Assembly (NCBI RefSeq): GCF_040403615.1
Contig: NZ_JBBAKG010000025.1
Span: 12,540-76,539, forward strand
DNA: 64,000 nt
Direction of reading: 5' to 3'
DNA from: Haliscomenobacter sp040403615
Lineage (GTDB): Bacteria > Bacteroidota > Bacteroidia > Chitinophagales > Saprospiraceae
The translations under genes and the position numbers were made by a program. How positions within the stretch are numbered: the stretch's first letter is position 1; each line of letters begins with the position of its first letter. Below, in pieces: positions 30,851-40,495 of this stretch. The notes under the pieces were generated by a model that saw only the letters and a program-made list of their open reading frames with translations, ran no database searches and was not told the origin of the DNA.

Positions 30851-33643
30851 ATGAGAATACTATATTTCAGCCTGCTGTTTAGCCTAATGGCCTTGCCGAT
30901 GGCGATGGCAACACACAACCGCGCTGGTGAGATCACCGTTGAGCAGGTAGGCAACTGTGTGACCAGTTTGACCGTCAAGGCAACCATTGTTACTTATACC
31001 AAGGCCAGTAGTTTCATGGTGGACCGTGATTCCTTGACCATTTTCTGGGGAGATGAATCGCCAGGATCCAAAGGTTTCCAGGTGGTCAGGGTCAATGGCC
31101 CGGTCGGATCAAATGGCATTGGCAAAGGAGAATTGCTCGAAAATGATACGCGGAAGAATATTTACGTCGCTTTCCATACTTTTCCATCGCGGGGTACTTA
31201 TGTCATCTCGATGAATGACCCCAACCGCAACGGGGGGATTTTGAACCTCAATTTTCCCAACTCGGAGCAAATTAAATTTCACATCCAAACCACCTTCACC
31301 TTTCCCAATCCGCAGGTGGATGGCTGCAACAACACGCCAATTCTGCTGCAGCCCCCCATCGACATTGGTTGCGTAGGAAAACCTTTTATCCACAACCCCA
31401 ATGCCTATGATGCGGATGGAGACAGTTTGGCTTACAAACTGATTGTTCCTTTTTCTGATCGAGGGGTGCAAGTACCCAATTACTTGTTTCCCAATATGAT
31501 TAACCCTGGCCCCAAAAACAACCTCAGCATCAATGAGAAAACAGGGGAAATCGTCTGGGATGCCCCCCAACGTGCCGGGGAATACAACCTGGCCATGATC
31601 ATTGTGGAATTTCGGGATGGCAATCCCTTGGACACCATTGTGCGCGACATCCAGATTTTGATTCAAAACTGCGACAACCAGCCTCCCAAAATTGAGCTTC
31701 CTTTTACCGAAATTTGTGTAATAGCAGGTCAGGTCGTCCAATTCAAAGTAACGGCTACGGCCCCGATTGAAGAAACCCGCCAAAAAGTAAAATTGGGCGC
31801 ATTGGGTGGCCCTTTTGAAGTAAAAATAAGTCCAGCCACCTTTACCCCAAGAATCAATTCGTATCAAAATGATCCGTTTGTCAAAACATTCCGCTGGGAA
31901 ACCCGCTGCGAGCACATTTCGGATCAATTTTACTCGGTCGTCTTCCGAGCGGTAGATGATTTTTATCCGCGAGACTCCACTGGTTTATCCGTGCTTAAAA
32001 CCGTACGGATCAAAGTAGTCGGGCCGCCGCCTGAAGGAGTCAGGGCTTCGCCAGGTAATGGATTCATTGATGTCACCTGGAATAAACCATACGTGTGCGA
32101 CAAAGCCGCCGAAAATTATTTCCAGGGATTCACCGTCTGGCGCAGAATTGGCAGCAATGCTTTTGAACCGGATACCTGCCAATCAGGTCTGGCTGGGCGT
32201 GGTTACGTGAAACTGACCGAATTTGCCATCAAGGACAGCTTGAGCGGACGCTATCATTTCCGCGACAACAATGTTGAGCCAGGCCGGACGTACTGCTATC
32301 GGATTTTGGCAGAATTTGCAAAAACCACTCCGGGTGGCCGTTATGCCTACAACCTGATCGAGAGTTTGCCTTCCAAAGAAGCCTGTGTACAACTGAACCG
32401 CAACCTCCCCTTGATCATCAAAGCGGATGTGGTCACCACCAGCAGTACAACTGGCAGGGTACAGGTTTGCTGGACGAAACCCAAGCCAGCCGACCTTGAT
32501 ACCTTGGTCAATCCTGGGCCTTATGCCTATGAATTGGTGCGGGCAGTTGGTTTAACCCCTGCTGATGCAGACTTCAGGCCCGTAACGCGTTTCAGCAGTG
32601 CAACTTTTAAAGGAGCCAATGACACCTGCTTTTTGGATCAAAACCTCAACACCTCTGGTACGCCATATAGTTATAAGGTTCGATTTTATACCGGCCGATC
32701 AACTACCGTTCCGCTGGGATCGACACCATTGGCGTCGACGGTATTTCTAAAAATCAGCCCATCGGATAAATTGCTGCAATTGAGCTGGGATGAAACCACG
32801 CCCTGGGACAATTACGCTTATGTGGTGCTGCGCAAAAATGCCGCTGGAGGGTTCGACTCTTTGGCAACTGTATCAACAAGTACTTATACCGACCGCAATC
32901 TGGTCAATGGTACCGAATATTGTTACAAAATCCGGGCTTTGGGTACCTATGGTATCGAAGGCATCACCAGACCCTTGATCAACTTTTCGCAAGAAGTTTG
33001 CGCAAAGCCTCAGGACAACGTGCCGCCTTGCCCACCTACCATCAAAGTTGGCACCATCTGCGACAAGCCAACGGATTGCTCCAACCGCGACTTGCAGGTG
33101 AATACCATTACCTGGAATCGACCAACCACCACTTGTCCGGAAGCTACGGATCTGGCGGGGTACAAGGTGTATTTCAACAGCGGTGATACGGTAGGAAAAT
33201 ACACCCTGGTCGGCACCATCACTTCTCCGAATACCCTGCAATTTGGGCACCGCCCGGAATTTGGCATCGCTGGTTGCTATGCCGTAACCTCCGTTGATCA
33301 ATTGGGCAATGAAAGTGCGCGCAGCAACCTCATTTGTGTAGACAATTGTCCGCGATACACCTTGCCGAATACCTTCACGCCCAATGGCGACAATCAGAAC
33401 GAGTTGTTTACCCCATTCCCCTTCTGCTTTATTGCCAATGTTGACTTCCAGGTGTTCAACCGCTGGGGGCAATTGGTCTTCAAAACCGTTGATCCAAACC
33501 TGAATTGGGATGGCAAAAACCTGCAAGGGGAAGCACTTCCCGCCGGTGTGTACTACTACAAGTGCAAGGTTTTTGAAGAAAGAGTGAATGGCGTAGTGCC
33601 GGTAGAGAAGCCGCTGGAAGGGTATATACAGTTGGTGAAGTAG
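30851..33643 (+). CDS. Large secreted protein with T9SS type B (gliding-motility) C-terminal domain
   Basis: The ATG at 30851 places the signal peptide (MRILYFSLLFSLMALPMAMA) at the N-terminus, giving 930 residues; 30824 is an alternative start. Residues about 20-280 hold a beta-rich domain with THNRAGEITVEQVGNC and YDADGDSLAYKLIVP, typical of Bacteroidota adhesin-like proteins. Fibronectin-III-like modules follow (about 390-830). The C-terminus (about 840-930) is the gliding motility-associated domain: LPNTFTPNGDNQNELF, FQVFNRWGQLVF and LPAGVYYYKCK. This domain directs type IX secretion and surface attachment. It may act as an adhesin or matrix protein; function otherwise unknown. Confidence 0.92.
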   Translation: MRILYFSLLFSLMALPMAMATHNRAGEITVEQVGNCVTSLTVKATIVTYTKASSFMVDRDSLTIFWGDESPGSKGFQVVRVNGPVGSNGIGKGELLENDTRKNIYVAFHTFPSRGTYVISMNDPNRNGGILNLNFPNSEQIKFHIQTTFTFPNPQVDGCNNTPILLQPPIDIGCVGKPFIHNPNAYDADGDSLAYKLIVPFSDRGVQVPNYLFPNMINPGPKNNLSINEKTGEIVWDAPQRAGEYNLAMIIVEFRDGNPLDTIVRDIQILIQNCDNQPPKIELPFTEICVIAGQVVQFKVTATAPIEETRQKVKLGALGGPFEVKISPATFTPRINSYQNDPFVKTFRWETRCEHISDQFYSVVFRAVDDFYPRDSTGLSVLKTVRIKVVGPPPEGVRASPGNGFIDVTWNKPYVCDKAAENYFQGFTVWRRIGSNAFEPDTCQSGLAGRGYVKLTEFAIKDSLSGRYHFRDNNVEPGRTYCYRILAEFAKTTPGGRYAYNLIESLPSKEACVQLNRNLPLIIKADVVTTSSTTGRVQVCWTKPKPADLDTLVNPGPYAYELVRAVGLTPADADFRPVTRFSSATFKGANDTCFLDQNLNTSGTPYSYKVRFYTGRSTTVPLGSTPLASTVFLKISPSDKLLQLSWDETTPWDNYAYVVLRKNAAGGFDSLATVSTSTYTDRNLVNGTEYCYKIRALGTYGIEGITRPLINFSQEVCAKPQDNVPPCPPTIKVGTICDKPTDCSNRDLQVNTITWNRPTTTCPEATDLAGYKVYFNSGDTVGKYTLVGTITSPNTLQFGHRPEFGIAGCYAVTSVDQLGNESARSNLICVDNCPRYTLPNTFTPNGDNQNELFTPFPFCFIANVDFQVFNRWGQLVFKTVDPNLNWDGKNLQGEALPAGVYYYKCKVFEERVNGVVPVEKPLEGYIQLVK

Positions 33644-33657
33644 TGAGCGGTCAGCGG

Positions 33658-33703
33658 TCAGCAATCAGCTATCAGCAAATTTGAGCTGATAGCTGATTGC
33701 TGA
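33658..33703. repeat. Perfect 18-bp inverted repeat after the T9SS protein gene
   Basis: TCAGCAATCAGCTATCAG (33658-33675) is inverted at 33686-33703 with a 10-nt loop. It belongs to the degenerate AGCTGATAGCTGATTGC repeat type; a related stretch lies at about 58195-58262 upstream of xisI. It may serve as a terminator between convergent genes. Confidence 0.65.
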
Positions 33704-33718
33704 TAGCCGAAAGGGAGA

Positions 33719-33940
33719 TTAGGTTTTTTTGTGTTTTTTCACGCTAATAAAACGACTATCAATCCAGTACACCAGCCAAAAGAGACCAAGGGTTACCATT
33801 CCTAAGAAAACATAAATTACCGTATTTACAAATTCTGTGGGATTCCGTTTGTAATCAGCAGTATACCCAAATATGAAGGAAAAAATTGGCAATACATAGC
33901 ATGAACAAAAAATGCAAAATGAATCAATGTCAAGTCCCAT
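33719..33940 (-). CDS. Small membrane protein, hypothetical
   Basis: The 73-residue product has two hydrophobic helices (about residues 8-26, FCIFCSCYVLPIFSFIFGY, and 38-58, FVNTVIYVFLGMVTLGLFW) and a basic C-terminus (VKKHKKT). No family was recognised. It lies convergent to the T9SS protein gene and downstream of the xisI pseudogene on the same strand. Coding status rests on a clean helical pattern and the lack of another explanation for the region. Confidence 0.5.
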   Translation of the reverse strand: MGLDIDSFCIFCSCYVLPIFSFIFGYTADYKRNPTEFVNTVIYVFLGMVTLGLFWLVYWIDSRFISVKKHKKT

Positions 33941-33971
33941 AATTATTTCTATTTTTTAGACTGTGTTTGAA

Positions 33972-34140
33972 TCAATCAACTCCGAACCCAGAGTAAACTC
34001 GCCCCTCCTCAGGCATAAACCCCAAAACAATATCTCCAGCAGGAACGCCCAATTGCAATAATTCTTCAGCAACTTCTTCTTCGGTCCAATTTTGAATGAC
34101 CTATATTTTTTCGTTTCGAAAATCAAAGTGCAACATTACC
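33972..34140 (-). pseudogene. Truncated xisI pseudogene with in-frame stop
   Basis: Read on the minus strand, this segment matches the last 50 or so codons of the intact xisI at 57830-58168: VIQNWTEEEVAEELLQLGVP, then GDIVLGFMPEEGRVYSGFGV and a stop at 33972. The Trp codon before VIQNW has become TAG (34103-34101). The 5' half is absent. The remaining bases up to 34295 are AT-rich and hold only the ROK promoter region. Confidence 0.85.
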
Positions 34141-34253
34141 AAACTTACAGTATTTAATGTAAGCTATTTGTCTTTTCATCGATAGAAAACAAGAACTTCT
34201 TCGAAAAAGAGAAAATAATCTTGAACTTATTTAATTTTTTTAAAAAAGAATAC

Positions 34254-34261
34254 TAAGTTTG
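34254..34261 (+). promoter_or_regulatory. -7 box of the ROK gene promoter
   Basis: TAAGTTTG is a perfect TAnnTTTG box 34 bp before the ATG at 34296. No clear TTTG is seen 19-20 bp further upstream. Confidence 0.4.
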
Positions 34262-34295
34262 TTAAAATGTTTCTTTTAACCGACTTGATTGTAGA

Positions 34296-35510
34296 ATGTC
34301 ACTCAAAAAAGACCAAAATAAATTGGGGGTCATCAAAGAGCTTTATTTTTCCCGCATGCTGTCTTGTACAGACTTGTGCGAACGGAGGGATAAGAGCTTG
34401 CCTTTAATTACAAAATTGGTCAATGAGTTGCAAGAAGATGAAGTGATTATAGAAAGCGGCTTTGCGCCCTCCACCGGCGGCCGCCGCCGGCTTATGTACT
34501 CCATTCGTCCTGATTTTCAATACATTATTGCGGTATCGATGGATCAGTTGATTACCCGGATCGCTTTGATGGATTTGCACAACAACTACATTGGTGTCAT
34601 CGAAAAAGTGGACTTACCCCTCATGGCAAATGATCACGCTTTATTCGACTTGACCACTGCAATAGATTCTTTTTTACAAAACAGCCCAATTGGACAGGAT
34701 AAAATTATTGGCATAGGAATTGCTATGCCGGGTTTCATCAATCCAGGCAAAGGCATTAATTATTCCTTTTTAAAGGCTGAGGATAACATCGTTGAACACC
34801 TTGAACATACCCTGAACATACCCGTTTTCATCGACAATGATTCCAGCCTCATTGCCTTGGCCGAGTTGCGTTTCGGTGCTGCCAAACAAGAAAAAAATGC
34901 CATGGTCATCAATATGGGCTGGGGAGTGGGCTTGGGCATGATCCTCGATGGAGCCCTCTATCGGGGTGAGATCGGTTTTGCTGGGGAGTTCAGTCACATC
35001 CCACTTTTCAACAACAAAAAACAGTGTAGTTGTGGCAAATACGGCTGTCTGGAAACTGAAACCTCTCTTTTGGTCTTAGTCGAAAATGCACGTAAAGGCA
35101 TTGAACAAGGGCGCTCTACTACGCTGGATGCCCAAGTTTTTGGTGATCCAGAAGAGGCCAATAACGCCATCGTTAGGGCTGCTTTGAATGGTGACAAATT
35201 TGCAGTGGAATTACTCTCAGAAATTGGCTTAAAAATCGGACTTGGGGTTTCGATTTTGATCCATTTGCTCAATCCAAAACTCATTGTACTCAGCGGACGT
35301 GGTGCTATGGCTGGAAAAATCTGGCAAGCACCCATACAACAGGCATTGAACGAATATTGCATTCCCAGGTTAGCGGACAACACCGTGATCAAAGTATCCG
35401 AACTCGGTTACCAGGCCGAAATGATTGGTGCAGCAGCTTTAGTTATGGAGAATTTAGAGCAGCTTCATCTGTCCAAGTTTAGTGCGACACCTTACGAACA
35501 AGCTTTTTAA
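34296..35510 (+). CDS. ROK-family transcriptional regulator or sugar kinase
   Basis: The 404-residue protein has an N-terminal winged helix-turn-helix (about 10-75, CTDLCERRDKSLPLITKLVN, then GRRRLMYSI) and a ROK domain (about 80-390). Typical ROK features are GIGIAMPGFINPG, IDNDSSLIALAELRFGAA, NMGWGVGLGMILDG and the zinc-binding motif CSCGKYGCLE (near 247-256) after GEFSHIPL. ROK proteins with an HTH act as sugar-responsive repressors (NagC/Mlc type). Its place directly before susC/susD suggests it controls this locus. A palindrome CCACTAGTGG at 35535-35544, between it and susC, is a possible operator. Confidence 0.9.
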   Translation: MSLKKDQNKLGVIKELYFSRMLSCTDLCERRDKSLPLITKLVNELQEDEVIIESGFAPSTGGRRRLMYSIRPDFQYIIAVSMDQLITRIALMDLHNNYIGVIEKVDLPLMANDHALFDLTTAIDSFLQNSPIGQDKIIGIGIAMPGFINPGKGINYSFLKAEDNIVEHLEHTLNIPVFIDNDSSLIALAELRFGAAKQEKNAMVINMGWGVGLGMILDGALYRGEIGFAGEFSHIPLFNNKKQCSCGKYGCLETETSLLVLVENARKGIEQGRSTTLDAQVFGDPEEANNAIVRAALNGDKFAVELLSEIGLKIGLGVSILIHLLNPKLIVLSGRGAMAGKIWQAPIQQALNEYCIPRLADNTVIKVSELGYQAEMIGAAALVMENLEQLHLSKFSATPYEQAF

Positions 35511-35534
35511 CGTAATGACAATGTGCATTACTCA

Positions 35535-35544
35535 CCACTAGTGG
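35535..35544. promoter_or_regulatory. Possible operator palindrome upstream of susC
   Basis: CCACTAGTGG is a perfect 10-bp palindrome in the 78-bp gap between the ROK and susC genes, next to a second inverted pair GTAATG/CATTAC (about 35515-35531). Either could be bound by the ROK regulator; this is inference. Confidence 0.25.
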
Positions 35545-35588
35545 AATATTAAACTAATTTTTATGAACAACTTAAACTCAAATCTAAA

Positions 35589-38500
35589 ATGATCAGAAGT
35601 ATACGATCGCAGATCAGGATCTGCTTAATGCTGATCCTGGGGCTCTGCGGGGCAGGCGCCTTTGCTCAGGGAACAGTAAGAGGTACGGTTACCTCAAAAA
35701 CAGATGGAATGCCACTCCCAGGTGTGAATATACTAGTCAAGGGGAGGACTACTGGTACCGTTACGGAAGTAGACGGCCGTTTTTCGCTTCAGGTTAGTCC
35801 TGGTGAAACACTTACCCTCTCCTACACCGGATTCGCTACGCAGGAAGTGCAGGTGACTAACCAGACAGAGTTGAGCATTGTCCTTGTAGAGGATGTACTC
35901 ACCATGCAGGAAGCGGTAGTGACGGCACTTGGCATCAGTAAAGAAAGTAGAAAACTGGGGTATGCCGTTTCTACCATTAATGGCGATCAACTGAACAAGG
36001 CTAGAGAAACCAACGTAGCTTTATCCCTCCAGGGCACAGCTCCGGGGGTAACCGTAAGAGGTACCAATGGTGGCCCTGGCGGAACAGCTCAAGTGCTGCT
36101 GCGTGGAATGCCCAGCATGAACAGCGGGGGTTCCCCACTCTATGTTATCAATGGTATTCCCATGGATAACACGCAACGCGGTGGTGCTGGCGAGTGGGGT
36201 GGCGGAGACAATGGAGACGGTATTGGTAACCTTAACCCGGATGACATTGAGACCTTGACCATTCTGAAAGGTCAGTCAGCTTCTGCTTTGTATGGCGCTC
36301 GTGCTTCAAACGGTGTAATCTTAATTACCACCAAAAAGGGTAAGAAAAACGATTTTTCCGTTGAGTACAACACGAATTACATGACCGACAATGCCATGAA
36401 TCTTACTGATTTTCAGTACGATTATGGTCAAGGTCTTTTGGGGGTTAAACCAGTTGATGCCAACTCCGCGCTCTCATCAACTCGTATGAGTTGGGGGCCT
36501 AAGTTAGATGGCAGCTCTACCCCTCAATTTAATGGCCAGTCTTATCCTTACAGTGCGCAAAAGGACAACATCAAGAACTTCTACAGAACAGGTTCCTCCT
36601 TTACAAACACCGTTTCTGTTTCAAAAGGAACTGAGTCAGGTTCTTTCAGATTGTCGGCCTCAAACCTTTCCAATCAATCCATGGTGCCCAACAGTGGCCT
36701 CGAACGAAAAACCTTTAACTTTAGCTTAGATCAAAAAATCACTAAAAAGCTTTCGGTTACTGCTGTTGCAAACTATGTGGATGAACAGTCTAAAAACCGA
36801 TCATACCTGAGTGATGGTCCAATGAATGCGAACAATATCTTGTTTCTGGCAACCAATGTAAATGAGAGCATTTTAGCCCCTGGATTTGATGCGTCAAAGA
36901 ATGGAGCTGAAGTTCGCTGGAGCGATGATGAGTACGTATCCAACCCTTACTTTGTAACCAGTCAATTTAAAAATAATCTCAGCCGCAGGCGCATGATTTC
37001 ATCTTTGATGGCACGTTACGATCTAACCAGCTGGTTGTACGCACAGGCTCGGGTGGGCTATGATTTAAGCAATGACAAGTCTTTTAACGTAACTCCTTGG
37101 GGAACTGCCTACCAAACCAGACCTGATGGAAGTGGATCGATGGGGCAATCTCAAACCCAGCGTTCTGAGTTGAACATCGAAGGGATTCTTGGTGCGAATA
37201 AGAAGATTTCCGATGATTTAACGATCGATGCCTTGATTGGAGGCAACATCCGGAAGAATGAATCAGAATACGTAGGGGTTGGCGGCGCGTTTTTTACACT
37301 TCCCTATGTATATACATTGTCAAACTTGTCACAACGAGGTGGGGGTGATTATGGATTTTCGAAACAAGGTGTTCATTCAGGGTTCTACTCAGTGGACTTT
37401 TCCTACAAGAATTTCCTGTCCGTAAACACAACTGGCCGGTACGATGACTATTCCACGCTATATTCTTTGATCAATCCGGAAAAGAAGACGGGGATCTTCA
37501 CGCCATCGGTCTCCACCAGTTTCTTGTTCAGTGAATTGGGCAATTTTGGGAAATTGAGCTTTGGAAAACTACGTGCTTCCTTCGCTCAAACCAGTGGCGA
37601 GCTAGGTGACCCTTACCAAACATCATTGTACTATAACTTGGATCGTTCATTCAATGGTCGGCCCGTGGGTTCATTCCCTGGAACTGCGCCCAACTCTACT
37701 TTGAATCCCTTTACCCTTACCGAAATTGAAATCGGTACCGAACTTAAGTTCTTCAATAATCGGTTGGGATTGGATTTGGCCTGGTTCAACCGTACTACCA
37801 AAAATGAAATCATGCGCGCCAATTTTAGCCCAGCAGCTGGATTTACTGGTGGTTTTGTAGGCACGGGTTCAACAAAAAACACGGGTATTGAGCTTCAAGT
37901 TAAGGGTGTAATTGTTCGGACAGCAAATTTTGAATGGAGCACAACGCTGAATTTCACGAACGTTAGCAACAAGATTATCTCTACTGACCTCAACAATACC
38001 AATCTGCAATTGGGCTACAATCGCGCTACCTTGGGCAATGCCTATACTGCTTTTGTGCCAGGCCTGCCAGGTCCGCAGATCATGGCGTATGACTACAAAA
38101 GAAGCAATGGTCAAATTGTTGTGGACGGAAGTGGAATTCCAGTGAGAGGTGATTTAAAGCCAATGGGAAGCGTTTTGCCTAAACAATATGGCGGCTTAAT
38201 GAATCAACTGTCCTATAAAGGATTTAACCTTGCATTCCTCATTGACTATAGCTTCGGAAATAAAGTACTTTCTGCAACCGAGCACTATTCAATTGCCCGT
38301 GGCTTGAACAAAATCACCCTGGAAGGCCGTGATGGAATTACAACGGGTGTTATCGAATCAGGAACAGCCAATACGGTAAAAGCTCCTGCTCAACTTTACT
38401 ACCGAGCTGTAGCACAACAGATTACCTCAAGTAGCGTGGTTGATGGTGACTTCATAAAATTCCGCCAGCTTACCTTAGGCTACCAGATTCAAGGCACAAA

Positions 38501-38693
38501 ACTTGGAAAGCTTCCTTTCCAGTCTATTCAATTGTCTTTGGTTGGGCGTAATCTTGCCATCTTAATGCGTAAAGCGAAGAATATCGATCCTGAATCTTCA
38601 TTTGGGTCTAATCTACGCTACTATGGCATTGAGGGAACAGGTTTACCTTCTGCCCGTTCAATCGGACTCAACCTTAACTTTAAATTCAAATAG
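35589..38693 (+). CDS. SusC/RagA-family TonB-linked outer-membrane protein
   Basis: The 1034-residue receptor has a signal peptide ending AGAFAQ (about residue 27), a CarboxypepD_reg-like domain (about 30-110, VRGTVTSKTDGMPLPGVNIL), a plug (about 120-230) with the SusC-type segments GTAQVLLRGMPSMNSGGSPL and YVINGIPMD, and LKGQSASALYGARASNGVIL, and a large barrel ending with an aromatic residue (LNFKFK). SusC proteins transport oligosaccharides or peptides with a SusD lid. The susD gene starts 8 bp later. The ligand is not evident; linkage to a GH3 enzyme suggests a beta-linked glycoside. Confidence 0.96.
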   Translation: MIRSIRSQIRICLMLILGLCGAGAFAQGTVRGTVTSKTDGMPLPGVNILVKGRTTGTVTEVDGRFSLQVSPGETLTLSYTGFATQEVQVTNQTELSIVLVEDVLTMQEAVVTALGISKESRKLGYAVSTINGDQLNKARETNVALSLQGTAPGVTVRGTNGGPGGTAQVLLRGMPSMNSGGSPLYVINGIPMDNTQRGGAGEWGGGDNGDGIGNLNPDDIETLTILKGQSASALYGARASNGVILITTKKGKKNDFSVEYNTNYMTDNAMNLTDFQYDYGQGLLGVKPVDANSALSSTRMSWGPKLDGSSTPQFNGQSYPYSAQKDNIKNFYRTGSSFTNTVSVSKGTESGSFRLSASNLSNQSMVPNSGLERKTFNFSLDQKITKKLSVTAVANYVDEQSKNRSYLSDGPMNANNILFLATNVNESILAPGFDASKNGAEVRWSDDEYVSNPYFVTSQFKNNLSRRRMISSLMARYDLTSWLYAQARVGYDLSNDKSFNVTPWGTAYQTRPDGSGSMGQSQTQRSELNIEGILGANKKISDDLTIDALIGGNIRKNESEYVGVGGAFFTLPYVYTLSNLSQRGGGDYGFSKQGVHSGFYSVDFSYKNFLSVNTTGRYDDYSTLYSLINPEKKTGIFTPSVSTSFLFSELGNFGKLSFGKLRASFAQTSGELGDPYQTSLYYNLDRSFNGRPVGSFPGTAPNSTLNPFTLTEIEIGTELKFFNNRLGLDLAWFNRTTKNEIMRANFSPAAGFTGGFVGTGSTKNTGIELQVKGVIVRTANFEWSTTLNFTNVSNKIISTDLNNTNLQLGYNRATLGNAYTAFVPGLPGPQIMAYDYKRSNGQIVVDGSGIPVRGDLKPMGSVLPKQYGGLMNQLSYKGFNLAFLIDYSFGNKVLSATEHYSIARGLNKITLEGRDGITTGVIESGTANTVKAPAQLYYRAVAQQITSSSVVDGDFIKFRQLTLGYQIQGTKLGKLPFQSIQLSLVGRNLAILMRKAKNIDPESSFGSNLRYYGIEGTGLPSARSIGLNLNFKFK

Positions 38694-38701
38694 CCAGAAC
38701 C

Positions 38702-40336
38702 ATGAAAATACAATATAAGAATTTCCTTAAACAAGGAAGACTTGCCTACTTAGTGTTGGTACTTACTTTCCTTACCTTCTCCTGCGAAGATTTGGCCGAG
38801 TTGAACGTAGATCCAACCAGGTCTTCACCCGCAAACTTTGACCCGAATTTCTTCTTGTCTTCTAGCCAGTCGAATTATCTGGGTGCAACTACGGGTTATA
38901 GTGGCCCTATTCTATTTCAGAGCGGATGGGTACAAATTTTGGCCAGTACCTCTACCTTAGGTGCCAACTACTACTCCAACATGGACAAGTATGTTCCTTC
39001 TACCAACACAGCGAATTATCAACAAGGAGGCTGGAACAGTGGTTATCGATCAGCTACCCTGGCCAATCAAATCTTGTTTGATACCGACGGCAAAACTGGG
39101 TTTGAAAATTTGAGAGGGGTGGCCAAAATCATGATCATCCTGAATATGCAGCACATTAGCGATGTTTATGGAGACATACCATATACGCAAGCATTGCAGG
39201 CTGCTGCCGGGCTCACCCAGCCTGAATATGACACTCAGGAGGCTCTTTACCAGGCTCTGCTTAAAGATTTGGACGCTGCGGTAAGCAGTTTAGATGTGTC
39301 CAAAAAAGGCCCAACTGCGGATCTGATGTACAATGGGGATGTTGCCAAATGGAAAAAATTTGGTTACTCCCTCATGCTGCGCATGGCCATGCGATTGGTA
39401 AAAATAAGTCCAGCCACTGCCAAGACTTATGCCGAGAAAGCAGCAGCGGGCGGCACATTTGCCAGTGCAGCTGATGACGCTGTTATCAAGTATGACAATA
39501 CCAATGGCTATACAAACGGCAATGCAGGACCTTTGAATACTGCTTCTGATTTCTATGAGGTTCGCTGGAGCAAAACCATCATTGATTATTTGAAGACCAG
39601 AAATGATCCTCGCCTGGGAATAATTGCTGAAGTTCCACAAGATGGCTTTGCGGCTAACAACAACGCTGCACTGAGTGGCAATTCTACTCCTGCAAACCAG
39701 CTTGGTTTGCCCAACGGATTTGATATAGCTGGAGGAGCTACCGACATCAGTAAATCTCCTGGCTTTCCAGGCGCAACAGGCTCTGGCTCAGATGCTACCA
39801 AAATTGGGAAGTACTCACGTCCAACAGCCATCTACCGTAATGTAAATGCCCCCGCATTTATTCTGACTTACGCTGAGAGTGAATTACTCTTGGCAGAGGC
39901 AGTTGTAAGGGGCTTTACTGTATCGGGAACTGCTGCTAGTCACTACAGCAACGCGCTTCGAGGTGCCTTGGCTGGCATGGCGCCACTTGGTACCAGCGCA
40001 GCTATTGATGCGGCTACGGTAAACGCATATGTTACAGCAAACCCACTTGACGTTTCTTCCTCAGCCAATTCTCTAAAGATGATCAATGAGCAGTATTGGG
40101 CAACCACTGGCCTTTTGTTCAACTTTGTAGAGGCATGGAACAACTGGAAACGTTCGGGCCATCCAGTGCTAACACCGGTTAAATTTACTGGTAACTTCTC
40201 AAATGGAGCAATTCCTCGCAGACAGCCATACCCAACTGGAGAAGCAGGTCAGAATGGTGATGCTTACAAAAAAGCAGTCACCAGACTTCCAGGCGGTGAT
40301 CAGTGGACATCCCGCATTTGGTGGGACGCTAATTAA
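38702..40336 (+). CDS. SusD/RagB-family substrate-binding lipoprotein
   Basis: The 544-residue protein has a lipobox LTFSC (Cys28) and the SusD alpha-helical fold. Typical markers are the N-terminal LAELNVDPTRSSPANFDPNF, the helix RGVAKIMIILNMQHISDVYGDIPYTQAL (in parts, about 140-168) and a C-terminal segment YPTGEAGQNGD followed by WTSRIWWD. It sits on the cell surface as a lid on the SusC barrel. The sequence resembles the SusD-like branch annotated as SusD/RagB family in Bacteroidota. A rho-independent terminator follows, so susCD may form a separate transcript from the downstream genes. Confidence 0.94.
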   Translation: MKIQYKNFLKQGRLAYLVLVLTFLTFSCEDLAELNVDPTRSSPANFDPNFFLSSSQSNYLGATTGYSGPILFQSGWVQILASTSTLGANYYSNMDKYVPSTNTANYQQGGWNSGYRSATLANQILFDTDGKTGFENLRGVAKIMIILNMQHISDVYGDIPYTQALQAAAGLTQPEYDTQEALYQALLKDLDAAVSSLDVSKKGPTADLMYNGDVAKWKKFGYSLMLRMAMRLVKISPATAKTYAEKAAAGGTFASAADDAVIKYDNTNGYTNGNAGPLNTASDFYEVRWSKTIIDYLKTRNDPRLGIIAEVPQDGFAANNNAALSGNSTPANQLGLPNGFDIAGGATDISKSPGFPGATGSGSDATKIGKYSRPTAIYRNVNAPAFILTYAESELLLAEAVVRGFTVSGTAASHYSNALRGALAGMAPLGTSAAIDAATVNAYVTANPLDVSSSANSLKMINEQYWATTGLLFNFVEAWNNWKRSGHPVLTPVKFTGNFSNGAIPRRQPYPTGEAGQNGDAYKKAVTRLPGGDQWTSRIWWDAN

Positions 40337-40398
40337 GTTGAAACGGGTTAAACTTGTGTTTTGAATTCCAACCATAAGTTTATTAATGGGAATGAAGT

Positions 40399-40436
40399 AA
40401 AAGGCTGGACTCCAATCCAGCCTTTTATTTTTTCTC
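40399..40436 (+). terminator. Terminator after susD
   Basis: AAAAGGCTGGA (40399-40409) pairs with TCCAGCCTTTT (40416-40426), 6-nt loop, followed by ATTTTTT. Confidence 0.8.
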
Positions 40437-40495
40437 TAGTGTGTGTAAATTGCTGTTGATAATTGCATTTGAAAGTGACGAAATTCCCTGTATCA

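Noticed and set aside
31109..31927. 272-codon minus-strand ORF inside the T9SS type B protein gene
   Set aside because: Antisense shadow; the plus-strand protein has continuous domain signatures across the region.
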